A DNA stretch of 64,000 nt, from contig CM020618.1 in the NCBI GenBank assembly GCA_009829735.1, positions 3,966,882 to 4,030,881 on the forward strand, written 5' to 3'. The notes beneath the pieces are model-generated. The model was not told where the DNA came from. It saw only the letters and a list, made by a program, of their open reading frames with translations, and did no database searches. Made by a program: the position numbers and the translations under genes. Shown piece by piece: positions 1 through 11,117 of the stretch (its first letter is position 1; each line of letters begins with the position of its first letter). The stretch comes from Pyropia yezoensis (taxonomy: Eukaryota; Rhodophyta; Bangiophyceae; Bangiales; Bangiaceae).

Positions 1-449
1 GCGAGCCGCACCTCGGGCGCGTGCGCCTCGTCGAGGCGCCAGCCCACATCTGGGGGCAGCCGCCACGCGGCGGCCGCCGCGGCGAGCGCCGCCCGCCGCA
101 CCCGCGGGTCCGCCTCGGCGGCGGCGAGGACGTCGGCCGTGTCGGCCAGCCCCGCCTGGGGCGACAGCGCCGCCGCCCCCCCCCCGGACGCGGCGGCGGC
201 CAGCCGCGCACAGATGGCGACCGCGTGGCGGAGCGAGAGGGGCCGCCGCACCCCCGGCACGGCGGCAACGGCGGCGAGCGCCTCGACGACCGCCGCCACC
301 ACGCCGGGGGCGGCGAGGCCGGGGAAGCGGGCGGCAAGGATGGCCGCCCGGTCCGCCGCGCCCAGCGGCGGTAGCCGGATGACAGCCCACGACCGCCACC
401 CCCCAGGGGGCGGGGGGGGCGGGGGGGGCGGGGGGGATGGCAGCGGGCA

Positions 450-514
<65 letters not shown>

Positions 515-1467
515 CACCGCCCGGGGTGGTGCGGGAGGCGAGGAGCGCAAAGCCGGGGGCCACCCGCAGGGCCTCCCCCCGCCCCGGCGCGTGGAGCCGC
601 CCCCCCGGCCGCGCGGCAGCGAGGCGCGCGACGGCCGCATCCGCCGACGCGCCCCCCCCCCCGCCAACGGGCGCGGCGGCCAGCCCCTCGAGCAGCAGCC
701 ACCGCCCACGCGCCACCGCCGCGCCCACCGGCCCGGTACGCCAGCGGAAGGCGGCCGTCTCCCCCCCCCCCCCCGCGGCGGGGACGACCCCCCCCAGGAG
801 CTCCCCAAACGCCTCCTCCCCCCCCGCCGCTGCGTCCATGTGCACCCGCACCACCCCCGCGGGGGCGGCGCGCGTCGCGCCCGCCAGGGCGGCCAGGAAG
901 GCCGACTTGCCACACCCCGCGGGGCCGTCGACGAGTACGGGGGTGGCCGCTGCCAGCGCAACGGCCGCCGACCGGGCGGCCGCCCGCAGGGCGGGGGTGT
1001 AGACAAACGTGTCCGACGGCAGTGGGGGGAGGGGGGGGGGGGCAGCGCCGCTGCTGACACAGCCGGGGGGAAAGGCAGGGGGGGGGGCGGGGGGGGGGTG
1101 CCTCAGCGGTAGCGCCACCCCCCCCACCCGCACGGTGCCGGCAGCATCATCCACCTCCACCGTCGGCTCGGGCGGCTCGTCGGCCGCCGTGGCGGCGGCG
1201 GCGGCGGCGGCGGTGACGGCGGCGTCATCGTCCCTGACAACCGGCGCAGCGTCAACGGCGGCGGTGGTGGTGGCAGCGTCCGCGTCCGCGTCCACGTCGG
1301 CCACAGCCACCGGCACGCACACCCGCCGCAGCATGCAGTCGTGTGCGTAGGCAGCGACGGCGAGCTCCCCCGCCACCCCCGACGCAACCACCGCCGCGGC
1401 AGCGGCGGCGTCGCCGTCGCCCCAGCCGCCACCCAGGCCCGTCACAAGCAGCGGCGGCGCGGCAGCC

Positions 1468-1504
<37 letters not shown>

Positions 1505-2189
1505 CTACCAGCCGCACCCCCCGCACCGCCGCCAGCGCGGCGGCCGCGTCGGCGGCGGCAACGCTACCGCCGTCGCCGCCGCCGTCGCCGCCGCCGCCAA
1601 CCTCCCCCGCTGCCGCCACGGCCATCACGTCGGCCCAGTGCCACACGGCCGCCAGGGGCGGCCCGACGGCAGCGGCGGTGAGCGCCACCACCCGCCCGTC
1701 CCCCCCCGCGGCGGTGAGCGCCGACCGGGCCGCGACCGGGAGGCCCGCCACCGCCGCCGCCGCGGCGGCGGCGGCGGCTGCGGCCACCGTCGCGTCGTCG
1801 CGGGCGGTGACGGCGACGCGCGCCAGCGCCGCCACCCCCGCCGCCACCGACGGGGCGACCACGCGGGCTGGAGGGGTGGGGGGGCTGGTGCCGCCGGTGG
1901 GGGGGGGGGGCGCAGTGGGGGGCCCAGAGGGGTGAGCGGTGGGGGCGGCGCCGGCCGCTGCGGCCGCCGCCGTGGCCACATGGCGGGCGAGGCAGCGGGC
2001 CAGTTCCGCAGCGTCTGCTTCGAGGAGGTACGCCAGGGCGGTATAGGCCGCCACAGCAGTGACCGAGGCGGCAGTGATGCCACCGCCGCTGCCGTCTGCA
2101 GGGGACACCGCCGCCGCCACTGGGGCCGTCTCAAAGTGGCGGACCAGCGCGGCAGCCAGGCCGGCCGCGTCGACGACCAGCGGCTCAGG

Positions 2190-2225
<36 letters not shown>

Positions 2226-2357
2226 CACTGCGGCGCAGCCGCTGCGCAGCGCCGCCGCAGCGGCAGCATAGCGTGCGCGGCGGCGGCGGGCGGCGGGCGG
2301 CGCGAGGGGGGGGAGCGGAGAAAGAGGGGGTGGGGGGGAAGCGGCAAGGCCGCCCAT
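1..2357 (-). CDS. MDN1: Midasin, N-terminal part (AAA+ ribosome-assembly ATPase), runs off left edge
   Basis: Midasin is the giant nuclear dynein-like AAA+ ATPase that strips assembly factors from pre-60S ribosomal particles. One minus-strand frame stays open from an ATG at 2357 to the window edge (785 codons; family members exceed 4,000 residues). Residues about 1-400 are an Ala-rich N-terminal region with a conserved-looking stretch (PPLAAVWHWADVMAV). A first AAA domain follows: the segment DTFVYTPALR, Walker A GPAGCGKS (near 925-905), then FRWRTGPVG and GRWLLLEGL, then HAPGRGEALRVAPGFALLAS. These match the order and spacing of midasin AAA1, as does the later RRPLSLRHAVAICARLA block. The Walker B acidic residue pair looks weak (LLLEGL). 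A poly-Gly insert coded by a CCG repeat at 458-513 sits inside the domain. The ATG follows a C/T-rich leader on the minus strand. Confidence 0.85.
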
Positions 2358-3330
2358 TTTTGCCTCGCGGAGGAGGGGGCGGGACGGGGGTGGGAAGCGG
2401 CCAGGCGGGAGCGGGGTGGGGGAGAAAGAGAAAGGGAGTAGGGGGAAGGGGTGGTGGTCGTCGTCGCCGTCGTCGCCGTCGTCGTTGTCTTGGTGGGGAG
2501 AAAGACACGCCGCTCGAGCGTGGGTCCCCGCGCGCCGTTGTCGGTGACACGCCTGCGGAGGCGGACTCGGCACCTGTGCCTACCACAAGGGCGTGGATGT
2601 GGCAGGCGTCGTGGCGGGCGGGAGGCGGCGGCGGCGGCGAGGGTGGGCGCCGCCGGCGTCCGGTGGTGTGAAACGCCTGGGGCGGATCAAGGAAGCGGCC
2701 ATAAAGTAGCCCTCACAAGGCAATGGCGTCGTTGAGGCAATGTGGAGAAATTCACGCGACGCAGCACACTCAAAGTCTCTTGTAAACGTCAATACTCTGT
2801 TCGAGTTTGTCGTCACTGGATGAGAACAAGTCCGCAACAAGGGACCAAAGCGGACCTCGCTGAGCCACACTCTGTCCGAGAGCCAACGATGGAAGCCAAT
2901 AGGACCACCGTAGGGGTGGCGGATGTGGGGTGCGTTGAGATAAACAGTGACTACGGGCGTGTGCCCAAAGCCCTCCCACCCGCCACTGTGGGCCCCACAC
3001 TCGCCGAACGACGACGGCACCCGATCTGGGCCGGGCGGCAGACCCGCCACCCAAGGTCACCACCTCCGTTTGTGGTAGGCTAGAATGCAAGGGCCGCCGA
3101 GGCGGCGCTCAGCCGCTCGCCATCCCCGCCCCACCTCCATCTCTACGTTGGAATCGACCGAGATACAGTAAACACCCCATCTGAAGATTTTCCGGCGTTT
3201 AGTTTTGTTTGGCTTTGTTCTTTCCACGTGCGTTCAGCGCACCCCGCGGCCTCGCCCGATTGCGCTCGTCGCGGGCGCGCACGCGCGTGTCGTTGGTAAT
3301 GCGGCCGACGCACGCGACGCTACGTAAGGT
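2358..3330. other. Intergenic stretch, no supported gene
   Basis: Bases 2358-2470 read on the minus strand are strongly C/T-rich and form the leader of the midasin gene. From about 2700 base composition becomes more even. An open minus-strand frame (3050-2580) exists but matches nothing I recognise and runs into simple GCC repeats. No RNA gene or clear repeat was found. Confidence 0.4.
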
Positions 3331-3336
3331 TGTCAG

Positions 3337-4170
3337 TCGTTAAGAAAAAATCGTTAAACGAAAGTCGTTAAACGATCGTTCTAACGATCATTAAACCGTT
3401 AAGGCACTCGGCCGAGAACTCGTTCAAGTCGATAAGTCCAGGGCCTGTATCATTTGCATGTCGAGCAATGCAATTCTTGAGGACAGCGCCACTTGTGCGC
3501 AGTCCACGAAATCAGGGTCCGGATTGCTTCCTTTGCCGCAGCCCTGGGCGCGCGTCTGCGACCAACGAGCCCACCGGGCCAGGCATCACCACTGTTCTTT
3601 CTCATTGTCACTTTCGGCCGCATGTGAGCAGCTAAAGAGACCGGTGGTCTGCCTTTCAGCACATTAGGGATCACGTGCTGGACGGCGATGGGAAGGTGAC
3701 CAACTCTTGGGTTGCCTTCTACCATGTTTGCGAGGCCCACGAGCGGTAACTGAGGGACGTAGACGCTTACGACGCGGACGAGGCCGCCATATGCAATCTT
3801 CCCGTGGTTCTGCCCGCCGCGCTGGGGAGCGGCCGCAGGGACCAGATGGTCCCTCACCTGCGGAAGCGGCCGTTCTACTAGCAGACTTGCGACAGGGGCG
3901 CACAGGGTAGAGCTGGCTCTGTGTATTTGATGCACCGGACCTCCCGTGCCGTGGCAGGGTCGTCGCCGCGTCCTGCGACTGACGACGTGTCTGTTCAACG
4001 GGTGGTCGCAGGCTTGTGAGGAATGGGGCGATTGAGTGTAGTTGATAGAGTTGTACTCTGAATACACTATAAATACGTCGGAGGAAAGGTAGTCAATACA
4101 TTAGACGACATCGTTAATGTCGTTAAACGATCGTTGATTCGTAGTGGCTTTTTTAACGATCCTTAAATGC
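3337..4170. repeat. Possible degenerate transposable element with AT-rich ends
   Basis: Both ends of this lower-GC block carry the same 17-base motif gtcgttaaacgatcgtt (3365-3381 and 4119-4135), which contains the palindrome aacgatcgtt. Both ends also have further copies of cgttaa/ttaacg. Such clustered palindromic ends suggest the subterminal repeats of a DNA transposon. The interior has only broken frames; one plus-strand frame around 3470-3950 has several stops and a cysteine/histidine-rich patch. No target duplication could be assigned. Confidence 0.3.
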
Positions 4171-4639
4171 CATCCTTAGCCACGCCCTGCTGGACCTGTT
4201 TCCCATTGGTCCCTGGCCGGATGAGGCTCCAATGGTGGTGCCGCCCTCGCCCGCGGTCCGCCCCACGTCGTCGGTCCAGGGGGCGGCTCGCGGCACGTCT
4301 CCAGCCGCTCGTTGGGGGTTGCGTACCCCGTCCCCCCCAACCGTCGTCGTCGTGCGCACGCTGGCTGTTTGGGGGGGGGGGGGAGGGACGCCCCGCCGGC
4401 GACGGAGGCGTCGCGTGCAAATGGGAGGCGGACTTGCAGTGTGCTGTCGTAGGGACTGGCGTGGGGTGCACCGGTAGCGCTGACGGGGCGGGGCGGGGGG
4501 GGGGGGGGTGTGGCGCGCCACGCTCGGTGGCGGCGCCAGCAACGGGGTGGGAGGTAGCGCACCTCTCGCAGGGAGCGCGGCGGCGGCGCCGTACAAGACC
4601 AGCCGCTGCCTGCTCGCCGTGTGCCAGCGCGCTCGCCCC

Positions 4640-4823
4640 CGCTCACCCTCTCGACCATCTATTTATCATCTCCCGCTCATCCCCTCTCCACACTCGCTCA
4701 CCACATATACTCAACTACTACTCGGTCTCCTTCCCCACCCCCCCCATCTGTCACTGCATCCCCACGCGTCACTGTAGTCGCCCAACCTTCACTCTTCCCC
4801 ACCCTCCCCCCATCCCCCCCGTC
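4640..4823 (+). promoter_or_regulatory. C/T-rich leader in front of the Mpv17-family gene
   Basis: The 180 bases before the start codon are almost pure pyrimidine with a few purines (for example cttcactcttccccaccc at 4788-4805). They contain a small AT-rich spot, tctatttatc, near 4660. Similar pyrimidine leaders precede the genes at 2357 (minus), 12178 (plus) and 26196 (minus), so this is probably the core promoter or 5' UTR. No defined motif can be named. Confidence 0.35.
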
Positions 4824-5774
4824 ATGGTGTCCTCCATGGCCTTTGCCCTGACGTCGGCCTTTCCGCGGCTGGCGGTGCGGGCGCCCACCCCCAACGTTCT
4901 CCGCCTGTCGTCGCGGCTGTCCACCTACCCCACCCCCGCCCATGCGGCGGCGTCCCTTGCCCGGAAGCCTCCGTCCATGGTATCGTCCCCGACGCCGCAC
5001 CCGTCGCCTGGGCCGGCTGGCCCGGCTTTTGGTGCCCGCCGGTCCACCCCCGATGAGTTTCTCTCTTCGTCGACGCCACCGCTGTCGCGGGGGGCGGGCG
5101 GCCCGCCGCCACCCCCCGGTGGCGGCGGCCGGGGTGGCGGCGGTGGCGGTGGCGGTGGTGGTGGGGAGGGCGCGGACGAGTCCTTCTCGGCGGCTGCGGG
5201 CGGTGGTGGCGCTGGGCTGGGCGCCCTGCTCCTCCGCTCCTGGACGTCCTACCTCAAGGCCCTGGACGTGGCGCCCATCAAGACCAAGGCCATCACCGCC
5301 GGCGTGTTGGTCGGCCTTGGAGATACACTCGCGCAGATGCTGACGGGTACGCCGCTGGGCAACCTGGACCTCCCACGCTTGTTTCGTTTTGCGGCGTTTG
5401 GGCTGGTCCTCCAAGGGCCTGTTGGCCACGCATGGTACAACCTGTTGGAGCGGGTGGTGCGGCTGCCAGGTGTGGCAGGCATTGCCGGCAAGGTGGCGGC
5501 CGACCAGCTGCTCTTTGCTCCCGTCTTCACGAGCATCTTTTTCGGCTACCTGTGCGTCACTGAGGGGGGGCAGCTGGGCGATGTGCGCGAGGCGGTGACG
5601 TCCAAGCTCCCGTCGACGCTGATTGCGTCGTGGAAGGTGTGGCCACTCGCGCACATTATCAACTTTGGGGTCATTCCGTTGGGCCTGCGGGTGCTCTATG
5701 TGAACGCCGTGAGCACCGCGTGGATTGCCTTTTTGAGCATGACCGCCTCTAAGGCTTCGGCGGCCAAGTCGTAA
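4824..5774 (+). CDS. Mpv17/PMP22 family membrane protein
   Basis: The product is 316 residues. Residues 1-125 are a Ser/Ala/Pro-rich basic leader that looks like an organelle transit peptide, followed by a poly-Gly linker. Residues about 130-310 are the Mpv17/PMP22 core. It begins SWTSYLKALDVAPIKTKAIT, followed by the GLGDTLAQ block. The family signature near the C-terminus reads SWKVWPLAHIINFGVIP, then LRVLYV and a Trp in AWIAFLS. Family members are four-helix proteins of mitochondrial inner, peroxisomal or plastid membranes, and some form channels; substrate and organelle here are unknown. I chose the ATG at 4824 because the frame upstream is simple C-rich sequence and the C/T leader ends there. 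The frame is unbroken. Confidence 0.87.
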   Translation: MVSSMAFALTSAFPRLAVRAPTPNVLRLSSRLSTYPTPAHAAASLARKPPSMVSSPTPHPSPGPAGPAFGARRSTPDEFLSSSTPPLSRGAGGPPPPPGGGGRGGGGGGGGGGGEGADESFSAAAGGGGAGLGALLLRSWTSYLKALDVAPIKTKAITAGVLVGLGDTLAQMLTGTPLGNLDLPRLFRFAAFGLVLQGPVGHAWYNLLERVVRLPGVAGIAGKVAADQLLFAPVFTSIFFGYLCVTEGGQLGDVREAVTSKLPSTLIASWKVWPLAHIINFGVIPLGLRVLYVNAVSTAWIAFLSMTASKASAAKS

Positions 5775-6901
5775 GCAGCTGCTGCCACCACAGAGGCTGT
5801 TTCCGCGCGCCAACGCGCTGCCATCGTTCTTTCTTCTTCCCCTCGGTCTTCCCCCGCTGCTGCTGCAGTCGCTGCGAGCACAGCCTGACCCACCCTCCTA
5901 TCCTTACGGTTACTCTGTGGACACGCGCCTGTTGTGTTGCCACGTGCCAAGTGGCTACAACCGTAGGACCGCTTGACTTACACATTGTGAGACTCAAGGC
6001 GATAGCCACCCATGTACATACATACATAGATATACCATTCAACGCCTCGAGGTACACTATCTTTCCCTCTTCCTGCTAGCCCTCTTTCGGCCGCTTGTTG
6101 TGTACGAAGCGCTTGCTTGGCATGCTCTGGGCACTGTACTTTTTTTTTTTTGGCATTAAGGGCAGCAGTGGAGCAGACGACGCGGGGTGACAAAGGCCCG
6201 ACCGTCAACGAATGTCGTGGCAACTGAGCTTGCACACGTGCGAACCCGCATGAGAGCCGTACTGCCAGCTCTCCAAGGCACTTGGGTTCGTACAGTCATT
6301 CCCCGATGATGTCCCACCCCTATGGCAAGCATTACAGCTGCCGGCACCGTGACGCCAGATGCGTGCTCGCCAATCAATCGCTCCAGAAAAGCCGCACGCG
6401 CCTCTCTCGCTGCCATGAATGACTGTGGAAGACTGTCGGCCACTTCGTTATAGGCCCACCTGGGCTTATACGGGGGTGGTACAAGGTCGGGGATCGACTG
6501 TACTTCTGCCGTACTTCCAAGGCTATGTGCCTCTTGTCCGGGACGCGCATAGCTGGCGCTGGTTGCAGTGGTCGCCAGGATAGAGCACTTCGCCACGACG
6601 TAATCGCCCGCTGTCTGGGAGCAACCTGACGCAAAAGCGCCCGGCCAAGCAACATGACGCCTTTACTGCATGACCGGGACACCTGCGCACATACACCGAG
6701 CACCCAGGAAAAACCAAGCACAGTCCCACAGACAGGGGTACAATCGACAGAGGGTGACACCAGTACTGGCCAAACGTCGTGCGGCGTGACGCCCGTACTG
6801 GCCTGACCTCGCGGGGCGCGACGCCGTCCAGCAACAGACTCAAGGAAAATGCTCCAGTCGCGCACGAGTAGTCATGCATGCTCCCCACCAACGTGCTTCC
6901 A
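5775..6901. other. Intergenic region between Mpv17-family gene and SDR gene
   Basis: The two flanking genes converge here. A T-run at 6140-6150 and AT-richer sequence from 5990 to 6150 may hold 3' UTR or polyadenylation signals for the plus-strand gene. Open minus-strand frames at 6596-6156 and 6865-6374 are moderately long, overlap each other, and match no family I know. GC content is lower than in the genes, as in the repeat islands. I see no RNA gene. Confidence 0.4.
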
Positions 6902-8080
6902 TCACGCCTGCTCCGCAACGTGCTTCATAACGTCATCGATCTCGCCGTACCGCCACACCCACCCCTCACTCCCCAGGCGGGTGGGCAACACGCGCTGCCC
7001 CTCCAGCACCACCCGCGCGCCCTGGCCGTAGAGGGCGGTGAGCGCGGCGCCCGGGACGGGCAACAGGCTGGGCCGCTTGAGGGCCTTGCCCAGCGCCCCT
7101 GCCATCTCCTTCATGGTGACGGGCTTTTCAGCCGTGAGGTTGTAGACGCCCTGGTAGTCGGGGCTTGCTGCCGCGGTGATGAGCACGTCCACCACATCCT
7201 CGAGGGACACCCAGCTTACCACCTGGGAGCCACTGCCGACGGGCCCCCCCGCGAAGACCTTGAACGCGGGGAGCATCTTGGCCAGCGCCCCACCGCCGAC
7301 GCCGAGCACCACCCCCAGCCGCGCAATGACCACCCGCCCCGAGTAGGCGTTGGCCGCCTTCTCCCACGACACGCACAGGTCGGCGAGGAAGTCGTCGTCA
7401 GCGGGGGGTGAGTCCTCTGTCATAGGCTCCCCACCCGAGGGGGTGCTGCCATAGTAACCGACGGCCGAGGCGCTGACCAGCGCCGCCTTGCCGCCCGCCC
7501 GCTCCATCCCCGCCACCAGCGAGGACGTGGCGTCCTGGCGGGACGCCATAATCTCCGCCATCCCGTCGGTGGACCAGCGCGACACCACCGGCGCGCCCGC
7601 CAGGTTGATGACCGCCTCCGCCCCCTCCAGGCACGACTCCCACCCCCGCTCCCCCGTCGACGGCGCCCACACCACGTGCGTCACGCCCTCCCGCGGCGGC
7701 TGCGCCGACCGGGACAGGACGGTGATGGACGGCACCTTGAGGGCGAGCAGCCGCGACACCAGCGCGGAGCCCACAAAGCCGGTGCCCCCCGCAATGACCA
7801 CCGACGCCGGCACCGCGGGGGGGGGGAGGCCCGCGCCGACCGACATGGCCGTCCGCGTCGGCCGCGTGGCACCGTGGGGGGGGGGGGCGGCGGCAGAGGA
7901 GGCGGGCGCCCACTGGCGGGCGGCGCCGCCAACGGGGGCGCCGCCAAAGGCGCTGCTACGGGCGGCAGCAACCGATGGGCGGGCGGCGGCAGCGGCGGCG
8001 GCGGCGGCGGCGCGCCGCCCCGTCCCGGGGAGGGCCCCCCGCGTCACCGCGGGTGCGATAAAAGCGGTGGTGGGATGCAT
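6902..8080 (-). CDS. SDR39U1/YfcH-family epimerase-like protein, GC1/SulA type (plastid division)
   Basis: The product is 392 residues. Residues 1-90 are an Ala/Arg/Ser-rich leader suited to plastid import. The Rossmann nucleotide site VVIAGGTGFVG lies at about 94-104, followed by INLAGAPV (158-165) and SASAVGYYG (203-211, the active-site tyrosine region). ADLCVSWEKAA and ARLGVVLGVGGGALAKML come next. A C-terminal DUF1731-like segment runs from LKRPSLLPVPGAALTALYG to LEGQRVLPTRLGSEGWVWRY. This order is diagnostic of the TIGR01777 epimerase family. Plant and algal members (GC1/AtSulA) sit on the inner plastid envelope and influence plastid division; that role is inferred from homology only. 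The frame continues far upstream, but the ATG at 8080 starts the first plausible transit peptide. Confidence 0.87.
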   Translation of the reverse strand: MHPTTAFIAPAVTRGALPGTGRRAAAAAAAAAARPSVAAARSSAFGGAPVGGAARQWAPASSAAAPPPHGATRPTRTAMSVGAGLPPPAVPASVVIAGGTGFVGSALVSRLLALKVPSITVLSRSAQPPREGVTHVVWAPSTGERGWESCLEGAEAVINLAGAPVVSRWSTDGMAEIMASRQDATSSLVAGMERAGGKAALVSASAVGYYGSTPSGGEPMTEDSPPADDDFLADLCVSWEKAANAYSGRVVIARLGVVLGVGGGALAKMLPAFKVFAGGPVGSGSQVVSWVSLEDVVDVLITAAASPDYQGVYNLTAEKPVTMKEMAGALGKALKRPSLLPVPGAALTALYGQGARVVLEGQRVLPTRLGSEGWVWRYGEIDDVMKHVAEQA

Positions 8081-11000
8081 CGCGGCAGGAGGGGAGAGGT
8101 GGTCGGCGGGGATACGCAGGTGGTCGGCCGGGGCGGGTTGGGCGGCCGGCGCAGGTGGGCAGCCGGGACGGCGAGGCAGAGGGAGCAGCAGCACGAGGCG
8201 GCAACAAACACGGCGCTGGGGGGGCTGGGGGCGCGCCGGCGGGTGTGCGGGGGTGGTGGCGGCGTCGCGGGCGTGACAGCGACCGGGGCGGGGTATCGGT
8301 GGCGTGTGTGGGGGGCGATGGCAGGCGGGCACCCCTCGGCGTGGGTAGCCGCAGCCGGGTGTGCTTCGCACGCGGCCCCCGCGCGGATGGACGCGAGCTG
8401 CGATCCGGCAGCGCTTGAGGTGCGGGGAGGGGGCCAATTGAGATTGCGCATACGGGACCTGGGTCAATTGTCAATGCAGGGCGCTGCCGGGCCTCGGGGC
8501 AGCAACGACGCCTCAGGCAGCTGGAAGAACAGCACCGGGAATCCACCTCGATGCCCTGGGCCATGGTCATGTCCTTGGGGAGCAGCGAAGAGGAAGCGAT
8601 GCCACCCTGTGGCGCAGTGATCGACGCACCCGCCGTGGGACCGCCGTGCTGGGCGGGGATGCGCGATGTCCCGTGCCCGTCCCCACCGCTGCCCCCCCCC
8701 TTGATGGCTGGCGTTTGTGCAAAACTAGAGTGACGAGTTGCGCTCTGGCTGTGCCAGTTGGGGCGGGGGAGGGGAGAAAGGGAGCACCCTGTCGCCCCTG
8801 TGGCGGTGTGGGCGGGTGTCTACGACGCAAAACCCCACTCCCTCCCTGCTCGCCAGGACGATGGCGCGGCTGGCCCGCCGGTCGGCGGCACGCCGCCGGG
8901 CGTTCCCCGTTGCAAGGTTGGGTGGGAGTGCTAGACCACCTCGCGCACAGGCAGCCAACCGTCCCGCCGGAAGAAGAGGGCCCGGCGGCCGTGTCGGGGT
9001 GACCACCACCCGCCGCGAGAGAGCTGGCCTCGCCCCCTGCCGTAGCCGCCACCGTCGGTGGAGGGAAAGCCGCCGCCGCCGAATCGCTGCAGCTGGGAGA
9101 CGTGCCGCCGCCGGCCATTGGGGCCGCCTACGGTCGGCGGCGGACAAGATCATCGCCGCACGGGGGTAGGCGACGGCGGCGGCGGCGGCAGCGGCCACGC
9201 CGCGCTCCATCGACGGGCGGGCGCCCTTGACGACCGCAGCGTGGGCGACAGCGGCGGTGTCGGCGGCTGGGCCCCGCTGTGCTGCAGTGACCACGCCACA
9301 GGGCAGGGGAGAGAAGGGGGAAAGGGCGGCGGGCGGCCTGTACCATGCCCATGACGGTGTACGCAACATCCCTCCAGCACGTCGTGGCGATTCCCCCCAG
9401 ACTCCCCGCGCCCCCGCCGCCACCACCACCTCCACCACCACCCTCTCACGGCAGAGCCACCCGCACCGTCGACGGGGCGCACCCACCAGCCCTGCTTTTT
9501 CTCACCTCTGCCCTCCTACAACTCCTCCCACATCCATCCCCCCCACCACGACGCACATCACCCCAGTCTGGCGGTCAACCACCCCATACCGCACACCTCT
9601 CGCAACAATACGCGGTGGCGGCTGCCCCATGTCCTGCAACACCCCGCTGGCAAGGTGGGGGTGGCAGACGCAAAGACCACGTTGATGGGCGCCACTCCCC
9701 GCTAACACCTTGCCGCCCCAACCGCCCCCCCCCCCCCCCTCACTCTTCACGGAAGCGACCGTCCATAACACGCCGAGTGGCATGGAGTGTCGCGCCGTCG
9801 TCGTGGAGTGGGTCATCGCCAGCCTTTCCGTCCCGTCTTGCCAGAGGAAAAGACCCGGCGGCGCGGCCACCTCAAGACGCCCTCGCTGCCATCCCTGACA
9901 AGGCGGGCCTTTCGCCGCCCCCGCCACCCAGCGTTTGCCTGAAGAGGGCGAGAAGGGAGAGGGGGGGGGGGGGAAGCCCGCAGCGGCCGCCATCATCCAG
10001 CGGACGGGAGCGGGAGCCGTTGGCGAACGAGCCGCCTCGCCCTCCCCCTCCCGCCCTCCTTCCGCCCGCCCCTCCTCCCGCCCGTCATGTACATACACCC
10101 CCCCCCCCCCCCCTCCCCGGTTTGCGCTTTACTCGCCAGCCCGCCAGCCCGGCCGCCAGCCCGCGCTGGCAGCCCCCCCAGGCACCCGCCCGCCCGTCCA
10201 CCCGGCCCGCCGTCTCTTGCGGCCCCGCCGCCGCCTGCTGGCCGCGGCACCACCACCACCACAGCCCCTCCCTTCCCGCCGCCGCCGCCGCCCGCCGTCG
10301 GCCGCCGCCACCCCCCCTCCCCCCCCCCCGGCCGGCGCCGTTTGCCAATGGGGCGCGCCGTTCGCCGGGCGCAGCCGCCCTGGCCGGCCGGCCGGTGCGG
10401 GCGCCCAGCGGCCCGCGGCGGACGCGGATCGGGGCCGTTCGGCGCCGACGACGGAGGCAGCGCAGGGCCAACTATTCTACCCCCGCCCACGCCCTCCCGC
10501 GGCGGTACACAGGAGGTCCTGTGGCCTCATCGCGGGCGGGCTCAGGGGCGGGGGCGGGAGTCGGTGGTGGTGGTGGTGGTGGTGGTGGTGGTGTTCATGA
10601 CCCACCGCCGACGAGGGGTGCTCCTCGGAGAGAACCGTCTTTCGTTTGCTTTCCAAGCGCGGGGGGAGGAGGGGGGGGGGGGGTCCCCCGTCCCCACCTG
10701 TGGCGGGTGGCCGGGTCACCCATCCAATGAGGGCGACGAAGGGGGGAGTGGCAGCGTCTGGGCGGCCGCCCCCCGCGCTGCGCCCCCTCGCCACGCCCCC
10801 CCCGGCACCGGATGACAGCAGAGGTCCCCCCGCCGCGGCGGGAGCCGTCCTTTGGCAACGCGCCATGGAAGGACGGATACGTATGCTGGGCCGCCGCGCA
10901 TAGCTGTCATGAGCCGGGGGGGGGGGGAGATCCTCCCGGGAGGACTATGTAGCGGACGATGGGGGATGCGGCGAGCGTCCACTGACCGACCCGCGTGGCG

Positions 11001-11085
11001 GCGTGGCGGCCGTGGCGCTTGGGGGCCCTGCCGTGCCTTTGACTGTCAACGCGACGCCTTCATTTGACGGCCCTATTTTGGCTGC

Positions 11086-11117
<32 letters not shown>

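Noticed and set aside
9345-10730. Very long open frames on both strands in GC-rich DNA (also at 437-1057, 11064-12989 and 17467-19218)
   Set aside because: Stop codons are rare in GCC/GGC repeats. The translations are simple Pro/Arg/Ala/Gly runs without any domain, and several lie opposite real genes.
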